Below, one piece after another: positions 29,401 to 37,927 of a stretch of DNA of 64,000 nucleotides. The position numbers and the translations under genes are program-made. The notes beneath the pieces were generated by a model. That model saw nothing but the letters and a program-made list of their open reading frames with translations. It made no database searches and was not told where the DNA came from. The first letter of the stretch is position 1. Each line of letters begins with the position of its first letter. Source of the DNA: Altibacter sp. (lineage in GTDB: Bacteria; Bacteroidota; Bacteroidia; Flavobacteriales; Flavobacteriaceae); the NCBI RefSeq assembly GCF_019913785.1, contig NZ_JAIOHK010000055.1, forward strand, positions 124,001-188,000, given 5' to 3'.

Positions 29401-29821
29401 CGTAACTTTCGGTAACCTTATTCCATACATCGGTATAGCGCATCACGGCTTTTCTGCAGGCTGCATTATAGTCTTCCACCGATATTTTTACGCCAATATC
29501 TTCTTTGGTGATGCCTAATTCCTTTTCAACACCTAATTCTATAGGTAAGCCATGCGTATCCCAGCCCGCCTTACGATCTACCTTAAACCCCTTCTGCGTT
29601 TTATACCGACAAAATATATCCTTGATGGCTCGAGCCATTACATGGTGAATCCCGGGCAGTCCATTGGCCGATGGAGGACCTTCAAAAAATACAAACGGTT
29701 GTGCTCCCTCGCGAATGGCAATACTCTTTTCGAAAATGTTTTCACTTTTCCAAAAATCGAGTACCTCTTCGCCTAATTTGGGAAGGTCTAAACCCTTGTA
29801 TTCTTTAAATTTTGAGCTCAT
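26420..29821 (-). CDS. ileS: Isoleucyl-tRNA synthetase, type 2-like, with altered GXHH signature
   Basis: 1133 residues in full class I order: Rossmann catalytic domain split by the CP1 editing domain (~200-420, TTPWTLPSNTALTVG), the KMSKR loop (~680-684), an anticodon-binding domain (DRWILSELN...) and a long C-terminal domain typical of the type 2 (eukaryote-like) enzyme. The first signature, normally HXGH, here reads Gly57-Ile58-His59-His60 in ANGLPGIHHVMA. From memory, natural type 2 enzymes with this GXHH swap were reported to be extremely resistant to mupirocin. It charges tRNA-Ile in the cytoplasm. A DksA-like gene follows 5 bases downstream. Confidence 0.96.
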   Translation of the reverse strand: MSSKFKEYKGLDLPKLGEEVLDFWKSENIFEKSIAIREGAQPFVFFEGPPSANGLPGIHHVMARAIKDIFCRYKTQKGFKVDRKAGWDTHGLPIELGVEKELGITKEDIGVKISVEDYNAACRKAVMRYTDVWNKVTESYGYWVDMDDPYITYEPKYMESVWWLLKQIYEKGLLYKGYTIQPYSPKAGTGLSSHELNQPGTYQDVTDTTVVAQFKAKSDTLPAFLQGFGDVHFLAWTTTPWTLPSNTALTVGPKIDYVLVKTFNQYTFEPINVILAKNLVAKQFTGKFVAAESESDLENFKEEDKHIPYVILKEFKGKDLAEIRYEQLLPYALPFDSPENAFRVITGDFVTTEDGTGIVHTAPTFGADDAKVAKEASPEVPPLLVKDENGNLVPLVDLQGRFRPEMDEFGGKYVKNEYYNEGEAPEKSVDVELAIKLKIENKAFKVEKYTHSYPNCWRTDKPILYYPLDSWFIKVTDFRDRMFELNETINWKPKATGEGRFGNWLANANDWNLSRSRYWGIPLPLWRTEDGKEEIVIGSVAELKNEMAKAVAAGCMSKAIFEDFVAGDFSKENYAKVDLHKNIVDEIILVSESGKPMKREADLIDVWFDSGSMPYAQWHYPFENKEKVENTWRKADFIAEGVDQTRGWFYTLHAIATMIFDDVAYKNVVSNGLVLDKNGQKMSKRLGNAVDPFETLANYGPDATRWYMISNANPWDNLKFDSDGIAEVRNKFFGTLYNTYSFFSLYANLDNFSYTEADIPLEKRPEIDRWILSELNTLVQKVDDAFADYEPTKAARAISEFVQENLSNWFVRLSRRRFWKGSYGEDKISAYQTLYTCLLTVAKLGAPIAPFFMDRLYKDLTEGSTQKGEASVHLSNFPERIASYIDKQLEHKMQRAQTISSLVLSLRQREKIKVRQPLQKIMIPVLDEATRMEIEAVSDLIKSEVNVKEIELIDEGSGILVKQIKPDFKKLGPRFGKDMKTVAQAITNFGQDEISILEKEGEISVLINEKNTKLNLDDVVISSQDIEGWLVANANGITVALDVTITTNLKNEGIARELVNRIQNIRKDSGFEVTDRVEVTIQKEGQLQKAVQENLEYIKQETLTEVLQFEDEIANGTEIAFDDIETRLRIKKH

Positions 29822-29968
29822 AATTATGTAAGATTCAATACCATGCCGCTACATGCAGTAAACAGGTTGCGAAATTAAGAAATTTTAAAGAAATAGGCTA
29901 CTCTAAACCCAATTGTGCATGAGCTGTTTTTGTAAAAAAGTATATCTTTATAAAAACAAGCAAGTCAA

Positions 29969-30895
29969 TTGAAGCGATTTTTACTCATTTTACTGTTTTT
30001 CCCACTGGTATTGGGGGCTCAGGAATATGTTGATGTCCTAAAAATTGGATACGGACAGACCTTTAATAACGACTTTGCCGATGCCGAAGGAAGTACTTAT
30101 GTCAAATCTTTTGAAGTAGACCTCACCTATCCGGTCGTAATTCATGAAAATCATGCACTAATTACAGGTCTTAATTTTAGTCGAAATAATTTAGAATTAC
30201 TCCCCGGTGCCGATTTCACAAGTTTATACAGTACTACTTTAAAGTTGGGTCTGGCCTCTACTTTGTCTGAAAAATGGAGTAGCACTGTTATTATGTTACC
30301 TAAGGTCGCTTCCGACTATGAAAAAATAAAAGGAGATGACTTTTATTTCGGTGGAATTGCCCTGCTGAAATATCAAAAAACAGATTATTTGAAATATAGA
30401 TTTGGATTGTATGCTACTTCCGAAGCCTTTGGTCTGTTTACTACCCCTATTGTTGGATGGTATTATTTGAGTCCTAATAATCGGTTCGAAATGGATATGT
30501 CCTTGCCTATTGTTGCCGATGTAAATTACTGTTTTGGAGCTACCACCATAGGAATTGATTACTTTGGAATTGGCCGAAGTTTTCGACTATATGGAAATGC
30601 CAGTGAATCGAGTGCCTATGTGGACCTAAGCTCATTGGAGTTTGCCGGGTATGTACAATTTAATGTGCTTCAGAAAAGTGTATTGTTGCGCGCCAAATTA
30701 GGGTATTCCAGCAACAATTATGAGGTGTATGCCGATGGAGAAACCATCGATCTGGGGCTTTCGGCCTTTAGCTTTGGAGACGACCGCACGCAGCTAAACC
30801 CAGAACTTAACGGCGGTATTTTTTTAAAATTTGAAGCAGTCTATCGGTTTCATTTAAAGAAAGAAAAAGAAGAAATTGAAACGATTATAGATTAA
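29969..30895 (+). CDS. DUF6268-like outer membrane beta-barrel protein
   Basis: 308 residues starting at TTG. A signal peptide (about 1-17) precedes alternating amphipathic strands with aromatic girdles, ending in VYRFHLKK, which fits a 12-14 strand outer membrane barrel. I believe it belongs to the DUF6268 family but assign no transport function. It is followed 8 bases later by a small zinc-ribbon gene and is probably co-transcribed with it. Confidence 0.75.
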   Translation: MKRFLLILLFFPLVLGAQEYVDVLKIGYGQTFNNDFADAEGSTYVKSFEVDLTYPVVIHENHALITGLNFSRNNLELLPGADFTSLYSTTLKLGLASTLSEKWSSTVIMLPKVASDYEKIKGDDFYFGGIALLKYQKTDYLKYRFGLYATSEAFGLFTTPIVGWYYLSPNNRFEMDMSLPIVADVNYCFGATTIGIDYFGIGRSFRLYGNASESSAYVDLSSLEFAGYVQFNVLQKSVLLRAKLGYSSNNYEVYADGETIDLGLSAFSFGDDRTQLNPELNGGIFLKFEAVYRFHLKKEKEEIETIID

Positions 30896-30903
30896 AACAC
30901 CTC

Positions 30904-31260
30904 ATGGAAAAGAGTTGTCCGGAATGTGGAAACAAGATTATCGGTCGGTCAGACAAGAAGTTCTGCAGCGATGCGTGTCGCAATGCACATAATAATGCAT
31001 TGAACAAAGATCAAAAAAATCTGGTTCGGAACATTAATAATCGACTTCGTAAAAACTATCGCATTCTTGAAACATTAAATACAAAAGACAAAACAAAGGT
31101 TACCAAGGAGCGATTGCTACGGGCAGGTTTTAATTTTGACTATTTTACGAGTATCTATACTACCAAAACAGGTTCTGTGTATTATTATTTATACGATCAA
31201 GGGTATCTTCCTTTAGACAATGACTTTTATCTATTGGTTAAAAAAGAAGGTGTATTTTAA
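30904..31260 (+). CDS. Small zinc-ribbon protein of unknown function
   Basis: 118 residues. The N-terminus has four cysteines in CPECG and KFCSDACRNAHN, a compact treble-clef or zinc-ribbon knot like that in DUF2116-type proteins. The following basic helix (NLVRNINNRLRKNYRIL) and a C-terminal domain with FNFDYFTSIYTTKTG could bind nucleic acid. Cytosolic; function unknown. Confidence 0.8.
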   Translation: MEKSCPECGNKIIGRSDKKFCSDACRNAHNNALNKDQKNLVRNINNRLRKNYRILETLNTKDKTKVTKERLLRAGFNFDYFTSIYTTKTGSVYYYLYDQGYLPLDNDFYLLVKKEGVF

Positions 31261-31268
31261 GGAATATT

Positions 31269-31730
31269 CTACCAGGTCTGGCCTTTGAGTTTTAATGCCG
31301 CTTTTAATACGTCTCGCTGACTAATTTGTCCTACCAATTTACCATTTTCCACGATTGGAAAACGACGGTGCTTCGATTCCAGAAATTTATTGGCTGCATC
31401 AAAAACATTCATATTACCATCTATCGTATCCACATTTTTAATCATGTGCTCTTCTACCTTTATGTCTTCCATAGGATGGTTGTAATATCTGCTTTCACTA
31501 ATTTGTTTCATACAGTCTCCTTCCGAAATTATACCAACCAATTCATGCTTGTCATTGACTACAGGCCCTCCCGATATCTTCCTTTTTATTAAAATATTCA
31601 TCACCTCCATAACCGATTGATTTGGTCTGAAGGTGGTAAGGTTTCTCGTCATATAATCCGAAACGGTAATATGTTCGTTACTCCCCTTGGTAGGCTTGGC
31701 ACGTTTGCCCATAAAACTTTTAATTCCCAT
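31269..31730 (-). CDS. CBS-domain pair protein
   Basis: 153 residues made almost entirely of two CBS motifs (~25-85 and ~90-150): VSDYMTRNLTTFRPNQS, GGPVVNDKHELVGIISEGD, then HRRFPIVENGKLVGQISQRDV. Bateman modules like this sense adenine nucleotides. There is no attached enzyme domain, so it is likely a regulatory subunit or stand-alone sensor. A short basic tail precedes the first repeat. Confidence 0.88.
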   Translation of the reverse strand: MGIKSFMGKRAKPTKGSNEHITVSDYMTRNLTTFRPNQSVMEVMNILIKRKISGGPVVNDKHELVGIISEGDCMKQISESRYYNHPMEDIKVEEHMIKNVDTIDGNMNVFDAANKFLESKHRRFPIVENGKLVGQISQRDVLKAALKLKGQTW

Positions 31731-31849
31731 GTTTATAGCTTTTTGCGTCCTTACTAATATACTCTTTTTTCAAATAAGTCTTATTGAAATTGTTTAAGAT
31801 CGAACAAATCTTAGCTGAAAATCGTACTTTTAAATGGTAAAATTATATC

Positions 31850-34213
31850 ATGAAAAAATTTAGTGCTGTTATCTCCTTGCTGTTATTGGTAGGGTTTGTC
31901 TATTATAGTTTTTATAGTCTAATGCCGAGTGATGGAACACCGGCCTCGATTTCTGAAACCGAATTTTCTACGGAAAGAGCGCTGATTCCATTAAAAGAAT
32001 TGAGCAAGGCTCCTCACTTTTTAGGATCTGAAGAACACGAACGGGTGCGTTTGTATTTGGGCTTACAATTAGAAGCATTAGGCCTTCAAGTAGAGGAACA
32101 ACAAGGATATGTGTTACAAGAAGATGGGAAAAGCCTTGTTCAACCGAAGAACGTCATGGCGCGAATTAAAGGAAGCCATCCGGGGAAAGCGCTGTTGTTA
32201 CTTTCTCACTATGACAGTGCAAAAGTTCCTTCCTTAGGAGCCAGTGATGCGGGAAGTGGAGTGGTTACAATATTAGAAAGTATCCGCGCTTATTTAGCTT
32301 CCGGGAAGACGCCTAAAAATGATATTATAATTCTCTTTTCTGATAGTGAGGAGCTAGGCCTTGACGGCGCCAAACTCTTTGTAAATGAGCATCCCTGGGC
32401 AAAAGACGTTGGGCTTGTACTGAATTTTGAAGCACGTGGTAGCGGCGGCCCCAGTAATATGATCTTGGAAACGAACCAAGGAAATGCCAATTTGGTTAAG
32501 GCCTTTTCGGAAGCCAACCCAAAATATCCCGTAGCTTCCTCCCTTATGTACAGCATTTATAAAATGCTGCCCAATGATACCGACTCCACAGTGTTTCGGG
32601 AAGATGGAGATATTGACAGCTTCTTCTTTGCCTTTATAGATGATCATTTCGACTACCATACTGCGAATGATACTTTTGAAAACCTGAACCGAAATTCACT
32701 ACAACACCAAGGAAGTTATTTGCTTCCCTTACTGCATTATTTCGCCGAGGCCGATCTTTCCAGCCTCAAAGCAGATGAAGATTATGTCTATGTAAACGTT
32801 CCTTTAGTGAAATTGATCAGCTATCCCTTTTCGTGGATCCTATGGATGCTACTTCTGGCCGCAGTAATTTTTATAGTACTGGTATTCTACGGACTTTCAA
32901 GCGGTCGTCTTAGCGGAGTATCCATTGGAAAAGGATTTCTTGCATTATTCGCTTCGCTAGTCGCATGTGGAATTCTGGGGTATTTTGGATGGGAACTTAT
33001 CACAACCCTCTATCCGCAATACAATGAAATTCAACAGGGATTTACGTACAATGGACATAGTTATATTGCCTTTTTTGTATTTCTTTCTCTGGCTATTCTA
33101 TTTGCGATCTACCGAAAATTTGAAAAGCAGCAATTACCCGCCGGAATATATGTGGCACCGCTCGCATTTTGGTTGGTAATCAATGCGGTTGTGTTCTTGT
33201 ATTTAAAAGGAGCCGCCTATTTTATAATTCCGGTCTATTTTGGTTTGGCTTCTTTCTGGTTGTTGCTTAAATACAAACAACCCCATTTATTACTGCTTTC
33301 ATTTTTGGGAGCTCCTACCATTTTTCTTTTTGCCCCGCTTATTCAGTTTTTCCCCGTGGGACTCGGTCTGGAAATGCTGGTAATTAGTTGTGTTTTTACC
33401 GTATTGACCTTTGGATTATTGGTGCCGATTTTTCGTTTTTACGAACAAAAAAGAGTGCTTTCTATACTGTGTTTGGTTATAGCAATTGGCTTTTTTATAG
33501 GAGCACACACCACCAGTGGTTTTTCTGAAACAAGACAAAAACCGAACAGTCTGGTATACTATCAAAACGTCGATTCCGGAAATTCCCATTGGGTAACCTA
33601 CGATGAAATTTTGGATGATTGGACTCGTGGATATTTGGGCGAAACCCCAGAAGTAGCTTCGAAATACATTGACAATGCCGCCGGAAGTAAATACAATACG
33701 AGCTATACCTATGCGTCTGAAGCCCCCAAAAAGGACCTCGTATCCTTTGAGATAGTATTGAACCAGGATACACTGTTCAACAACCAACGTGCGGTTTCCT
33801 TTACCTTACTTCCCAAACGGAAAACACATCAAATTTTATTGTATGCCGATACCACACAACTATTTAAAAAACTGGTTTTCAATGGAATAGATGTGTCTAA
33901 AGACAGTTTGGGAAATGCATTCGGTATTCGCAATAATAAGGGTTTATTGCGCTATTATATGACGGACAATGAACCCTTGGAAGTTCAGTACGTGGTGGAT
34001 GGAAATACCCCCGTCGAATTTACCGCACTTGAGTATTCTTTCGATCTTCTCAACCACCCGCAATTTACCATTCACAAACGCACCAAGGCCATGATGCCCA
34101 AGCCCTTTATCATTACCGATGCCATAGTAATTAGGCGTACTTTTACCGTGGATGCCCTGCCTAAAAAAGAAACAGATAGTCTTTTAAATGAATCACCGAC
34201 AGCCTATGAGTAA
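31850..34213 (+). CDS. M28-family metallopeptidase with C-terminal membrane domain
   Basis: 787 residues. An N-terminal membrane anchor (about 7-25) is followed by an M28 zinc aminopeptidase domain (~45-310). Its two-zinc ligands are in LLLSHYDSA (His), GASDAGSG (Asp), FSDSEELGLDG (Glu pair) and DDHFDYHTANDTFEN (His). Then come 8-9 transmembrane helices (~325-560) and a C-terminal soluble beta domain (~580-787). The active site should face the periplasm. This layout resembles the Fxna/ERMP1-type membrane M28 peptidases. It overlaps the next gene by 8 bases. Confidence 0.9.
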   Translation: MKKFSAVISLLLLVGFVYYSFYSLMPSDGTPASISETEFSTERALIPLKELSKAPHFLGSEEHERVRLYLGLQLEALGLQVEEQQGYVLQEDGKSLVQPKNVMARIKGSHPGKALLLLSHYDSAKVPSLGASDAGSGVVTILESIRAYLASGKTPKNDIIILFSDSEELGLDGAKLFVNEHPWAKDVGLVLNFEARGSGGPSNMILETNQGNANLVKAFSEANPKYPVASSLMYSIYKMLPNDTDSTVFREDGDIDSFFFAFIDDHFDYHTANDTFENLNRNSLQHQGSYLLPLLHYFAEADLSSLKADEDYVYVNVPLVKLISYPFSWILWMLLLAAVIFIVLVFYGLSSGRLSGVSIGKGFLALFASLVACGILGYFGWELITTLYPQYNEIQQGFTYNGHSYIAFFVFLSLAILFAIYRKFEKQQLPAGIYVAPLAFWLVINAVVFLYLKGAAYFIIPVYFGLASFWLLLKYKQPHLLLLSFLGAPTIFLFAPLIQFFPVGLGLEMLVISCVFTVLTFGLLVPIFRFYEQKRVLSILCLVIAIGFFIGAHTTSGFSETRQKPNSLVYYQNVDSGNSHWVTYDEILDDWTRGYLGETPEVASKYIDNAAGSKYNTSYTYASEAPKKDLVSFEIVLNQDTLFNNQRAVSFTLLPKRKTHQILLYADTTQLFKKLVFNGIDVSKDSLGNAFGIRNNKGLLRYYMTDNEPLEVQYVVDGNTPVEFTALEYSFDLLNHPQFTIHKRTKAMMPKPFIITDAIVIRRTFTVDALPKKETDSLLNESPTAYE

Positions 34214-35012
34214 AACAATTGGCATCGCAGGTTTAGGATGGCTGGGTCTCTCTTTGGCCCAACATCTAATGATGTTGGGATATAAAATAAAGGGATCGGT
34301 CACTAGCAAGGAAAAGGCAGCTACACTACAATCGAATGGATTTGATGTATACGCTGTCGAAATTTCTGAAGCAGGCGTGAGTGGAGAACCTCAGGCATTT
34401 TTAAAAAATGTGGATTTCCTCATTGTTATGATTCCGCCGGGCTTACGAAGAAACACGGGCGCCGATTACGTCCTAAAAATGGCTCATTTCTTAACTGAAA
34501 TCAAAAATGCCGGGGTAAAAAAGGTCATTTTGGTGAGTAGTACTTCTGTCTACGATGACGCCCAAGGAAATGTTACCGAAAAAGATATTCCGAAGCCCAG
34601 GTCTCAGGCCGGAAAGCAGTTGGTACAGGTAGAACAGCTGTTTTTTAATTCGGAAACAATACAAACAACCATTGTCCGATTTGGTGGATTATATGGCGGT
34701 AGCAGACAACCGGTTCGCTATTTGGCCGGAAGAGAAAATCTAAACGATGGCAATGCCCCGGTAAATTTAATTCATCGACAGGATTGTATTGGTATACTTT
34801 CAGAAATTATAAAACAGGATGCCTTCGGCCATATATTCAATGCTACCTCCCCCGAGCATCCCAAAAAAAGTGTTCATTATACCAAACGAGCCAAAGCATT
34901 AAAATTAACCCCTCCTCTTTTTTCAGAAGCAAGTTCCAACATAGTATTTAAGCAGGTAGATTCGGTGAATCTTACTCCGGTATTGAATTATTCCTTTAAA
35001 AACAGCTTATAA
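34206..35012 (+). CDS. NAD(P)-binding epimerase/reductase (SDR superfamily, YeeZ-like)
   Basis: 268 residues from the ATG at 34206, which overlaps the preceding stop (ATGAGTAA). The Rossmann motif is GIAGLGWLGLSLAQ. A serine-rich VLVSSTSVYDD segment and GGLYGG follow, but the usual Tyr-x3-Lys catalytic pair is not clear. It looks like the short atypical SDR group that includes YeeZ. The substrate is unknown. A terminator lies just after the gene. Confidence 0.8.
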   Translation: MSKTIGIAGLGWLGLSLAQHLMMLGYKIKGSVTSKEKAATLQSNGFDVYAVEISEAGVSGEPQAFLKNVDFLIVMIPPGLRRNTGADYVLKMAHFLTEIKNAGVKKVILVSSTSVYDDAQGNVTEKDIPKPRSQAGKQLVQVEQLFFNSETIQTTIVRFGGLYGGSRQPVRYLAGRENLNDGNAPVNLIHRQDCIGILSEIIKQDAFGHIFNATSPEHPKKSVHYTKRAKALKLTPPLFSEASSNIVFKQVDSVNLTPVLNYSFKNSL

Positions 35013-35016
35013 AAAA

Positions 35017-35039
35017 AGGGTTCGCCTACGGCAAACCCT
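35017..35039 (-). terminator. Intrinsic terminator between convergent genes
   Basis: A 10-bp stem (35017-35026 with 35030-35039, one mismatch) with a 3-base loop and an A-run at 35011-35017 that gives U residues for leftward RNA. It serves the M13 peptidase gene and perhaps the opposing one. Confidence 0.75.
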
Positions 35040-35061
35040 AATTCTTTCAATTTGACTGAAA

Positions 35062-37128
35062 TTACCAGATACGCACCCTATCTTCCGGCTTTATATACAT
35101 GGCATCTCCCTCTTTAATATCAAAGGCCTCATAAAAGGCATCGATGTTTTTAAGTGGTTGTGTGGCTCTGTACATCCCAGGAGAGTGTGGATCGGTCTTA
35201 ATTTGAGTCTCTAAGGCTTCATCGCGTTGCTTGGTACGCCATACAGTTCCCCAGCTCATAAAGAAACGCTGCTCCGCTGTAAATCCATCAATATTATCGG
35301 GTCTTCCGTTTTCTTCAAAGTGGCGTTGAAGTCCGTCATAAGCACCTAACAAGCCGCCAAGGTCTCCAATATTCTCACCCGAAGTAAATTTTCCGTTAAT
35401 AAATACACTGTCCAAGACTTCAATACGGTCATACTGTTCGGCTAATTTATTCACACGACCTGTAAAGTTTTCCAAGTCGGCATCGGACCACCAGTTTACA
35501 AGGTTTCCATCTGCATCGAAGCGCGAACCACTATCATCAAAAGCATGAGAGATTTCATGCCCAATAACGGCTCCAATACCACCGTAATTTACGGCGTCAT
35601 CGGCTAAATAATCGTAAAAAGGAGGTTGTAAGATCGCCGCCGGGAATACAATCTCATTGTTAAACGGATTGAAATAGGCGTTCACGGTTTGAGGAGACAT
35701 ACCCCACTCGGTACGATCTACCGGTTCATCGATCCTGTCCAAATTATCTTTTAGGTTCCACGCACTTACCGCCAATCTATTTTGGTAATAACTGTTCCCC
35801 GGTTTAACTTCCATAGAAGCATAGTCCTTCCACTTATCGGGATACCCAATTTTTACGGTAAACTTGTCTAATTTTTCTATGGCTTTCACCTTCGTACTAT
35901 CACCCATCCAATCCAAAGCTTTTATACGGCCTTTAAACGCTTCAATTACATTGGCAATCATTTTTTCTGCCTTTTCTTTAGCTTCAGGAGGAAACATTTC
36001 GTCTACGTACAATTTTCCCAATGCTTCACCCACCGTATTATTTACAGTCGCCAAGGCGCGCTCGTTGGCCGGTTTTTGTTTTTTGGCCCCTCTTAGGGTT
36101 TTACTGTAAAAATTCCAGTTCTCTTTTTCAATATCGGTTGTTAGTTTATCGGCTGCATCATTAAGTGTTTGCCAACGCATTACGGTTTTCCATGTTTTGA
36201 TATCCCCTTCAGAAAATACTTTTTGAACCACTTCCATATAAGCAGGCTGCATCACCATTACCGTGTCCAATTCTTTCGTGACACCAAGATCTTTAAACGC
36301 TTGAACCCATTTTATCGCAGGAGCCATTTTTTGCACCTCATCCATTGTACGCGGATTGTTAAAGTTTCTGAAGTCACGTCTCGCCACCTTATCCAATCTT
36401 GGGGTGGCCAATCTGGTTTCGAAAGCGAGTATCGTTTCTGCCTGGGAACGTGCATCTGCTTCACTATCTCCTAAAAACTGAAGCATTTTCGCAATATGAT
36501 CTACATATTGACTGCGTATCTCAACCGATTTTGCATCGGTATTGGTATAATAATCCCTATCGGGCAATCCCAGTCCTCCCGGTGTGATATAGGCCGAATT
36601 CATGGCACTGTTGTTTGGGTTTGAAAAGGCCGCAATACCCACGAAAGGTTGAGAAATTTCTGTCGCATTTACCGTCATTGCCTTTTGAAAATCTTCCATC
36701 GAGGCAATACTAGCAATTTTATCCAAAGCCGGTTTTAGCGGTTCGATCCCCGCTGCATTCCGAGCTAGGGTATCCAATTCGGAATCAAACAAAAGTATGG
36801 CCTTGGCCTGATCTGTATCGGCAGCATATTTGTCGCTTTTCTTTGCTTTGTCCAAGATTTCAAGAACATCGAAATCTGTTTTCTTTCTAAGTACATTAAA
36901 GCCTCCCCAACGAACTTGGTCATCCGGAATTTCGGTCACTTTCATCCAATTACCATTTACGTAATTGTAGAAATCGTTTTTCGGACTTACTGTAGTATCC
37001 ATATTAGCCAGTATAATCCCTCTTGGCTCATCGTCGGCCTTGGCCGTTTTGTCTTTGTCACCACAGGAACTCACGGCAACAGTAATTACTGCCATCGCGA
37101 AGGCAGTTCTTAACATGTTTGTTTTCAT
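35062..37128 (-). CDS. pepO: M13-family (neprilysin-like) metallopeptidase
   Basis: 688 residues with a lipoprotein-type signal (VAVSSCGDKD, Cys at ~22). The M13 zinc motif is HEISH in IGHEISHAFDDSG, the third ligand and catalytic residues lie in GENIGDLGG, and NAYFNPFNNEIVFPA sits just before. The family usually ends in CxxW; here it ends VRIW, without the Cys. It probably cleaves peptides up to ~40 residues in the periplasm or at the surface. Confidence 0.94.
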   Translation of the reverse strand: MKTNMLRTAFAMAVITVAVSSCGDKDKTAKADDEPRGIILANMDTTVSPKNDFYNYVNGNWMKVTEIPDDQVRWGGFNVLRKKTDFDVLEILDKAKKSDKYAADTDQAKAILLFDSELDTLARNAAGIEPLKPALDKIASIASMEDFQKAMTVNATEISQPFVGIAAFSNPNNSAMNSAYITPGGLGLPDRDYYTNTDAKSVEIRSQYVDHIAKMLQFLGDSEADARSQAETILAFETRLATPRLDKVARRDFRNFNNPRTMDEVQKMAPAIKWVQAFKDLGVTKELDTVMVMQPAYMEVVQKVFSEGDIKTWKTVMRWQTLNDAADKLTTDIEKENWNFYSKTLRGAKKQKPANERALATVNNTVGEALGKLYVDEMFPPEAKEKAEKMIANVIEAFKGRIKALDWMGDSTKVKAIEKLDKFTVKIGYPDKWKDYASMEVKPGNSYYQNRLAVSAWNLKDNLDRIDEPVDRTEWGMSPQTVNAYFNPFNNEIVFPAAILQPPFYDYLADDAVNYGGIGAVIGHEISHAFDDSGSRFDADGNLVNWWSDADLENFTGRVNKLAEQYDRIEVLDSVFINGKFTSGENIGDLGGLLGAYDGLQRHFEENGRPDNIDGFTAEQRFFMSWGTVWRTKQRDEALETQIKTDPHSPGMYRATQPLKNIDAFYEAFDIKEGDAMYIKPEDRVRIW

Positions 37129-37215
37129 TGTTGGTTTTCTATTTAATTTCTGATGTATTTCAGAGTTTGTTATAACACTAGAACGGGTTGTAAAATATCA
37201 AAAATGTTACAGATT

Positions 37216-37812
37216 CTAGTTATTTTTATCCCTTAATTCCTCTTTATAGACAGAATCCAAGAATTTTTTCTGTTTTTCCAGTTCCTTTTCTTCATCGTCC
37301 TTTCGTTGCAAATCGATGGCATCTTTTTGGAACTTTTCATTTAATTGAACAAATAAGTTATGGGTCGCCTTATTCATTTCGGCAATAGCACGTTCCACCT
37401 CTAACGAATCAATTCGTGACTTACGAACCTCTTGAAACAGCATATTAGCCCTAGTGTTTACCACAGTCAGTCTAGACCGAACCGCATTATTTCGTAAGGT
37501 ATCCGGTATTTTTTTTGAAAGGGAATCGGAATAATGTACAAGGCGTTCGGAAGTATTTCTGAGCTTGTCAAGGGTGCTGCCATTAATACTTCTAGCTTCT
37601 TTTTCGAAGTCTTCAAAAACGGACCATTGAATAATCTGATTTTTCACTGCTTCGGAAAGTGCAGGAATATCTGCTCCTTTTGTGCCGAAACTGCCTTGCC
37701 AGTTTATATTTTCAGCCTGGACACCTACTTGTTCTTCCGAAGCCTTCCCGCAAGCAATTAACACAACGGTACTTATCATCAAAACCGACATCAAAAAAGG
37801 GTACAACTTCAT
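37216..37812 (-). CDS. Lipoprotein of unknown function with coiled-coil C-terminus
   Basis: 198 residues. The signal ends with VVLIACGK (lipobox). The mature part is almost all helix, with a heptad-rich charged C-terminal third (KDDEEKELEKQKKFLDS) likely to form a coiled coil. No enzyme motif is visible. It lies behind the M13 peptidase gene on the same strand but has its own -7 box. Confidence 0.75.
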   Translation of the reverse strand: MKLYPFLMSVLMISTVVLIACGKASEEQVGVQAENINWQGSFGTKGADIPALSEAVKNQIIQWSVFEDFEKEARSINGSTLDKLRNTSERLVHYSDSLSKKIPDTLRNNAVRSRLTVVNTRANMLFQEVRKSRIDSLEVERAIAEMNKATHNLFVQLNEKFQKDAIDLQRKDDEEKELEKQKKFLDSVYKEELRDKNN

Positions 37813-37832
37813 GCTAATTTATTAAGACTTCA

Positions 37833-37840
37833 CAAATATA
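37833..37840 (-). promoter_or_regulatory. Candidate -7 box for the coiled-coil lipoprotein
   Basis: The minus strand reads TATATTTG (TAnnTTTG), 20 bases before the ATG at 37812. Confidence 0.4.
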
Positions 37841-37927
37841 AAAGTTCTATCTACATACGAACGTTAATTTTCGAAAAGAAAGCTTTAGAATATCCCTATA
37901 TTTATGGCCAATTCGCAAAATAAAAAC

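Noticed and set aside
33416-33787. 123-codon minus-strand frame inside the M28 peptidase gene
   Set aside because: Antisense shadow of the transmembrane and C-terminal part of a clear gene; the composition is unlike a real protein.
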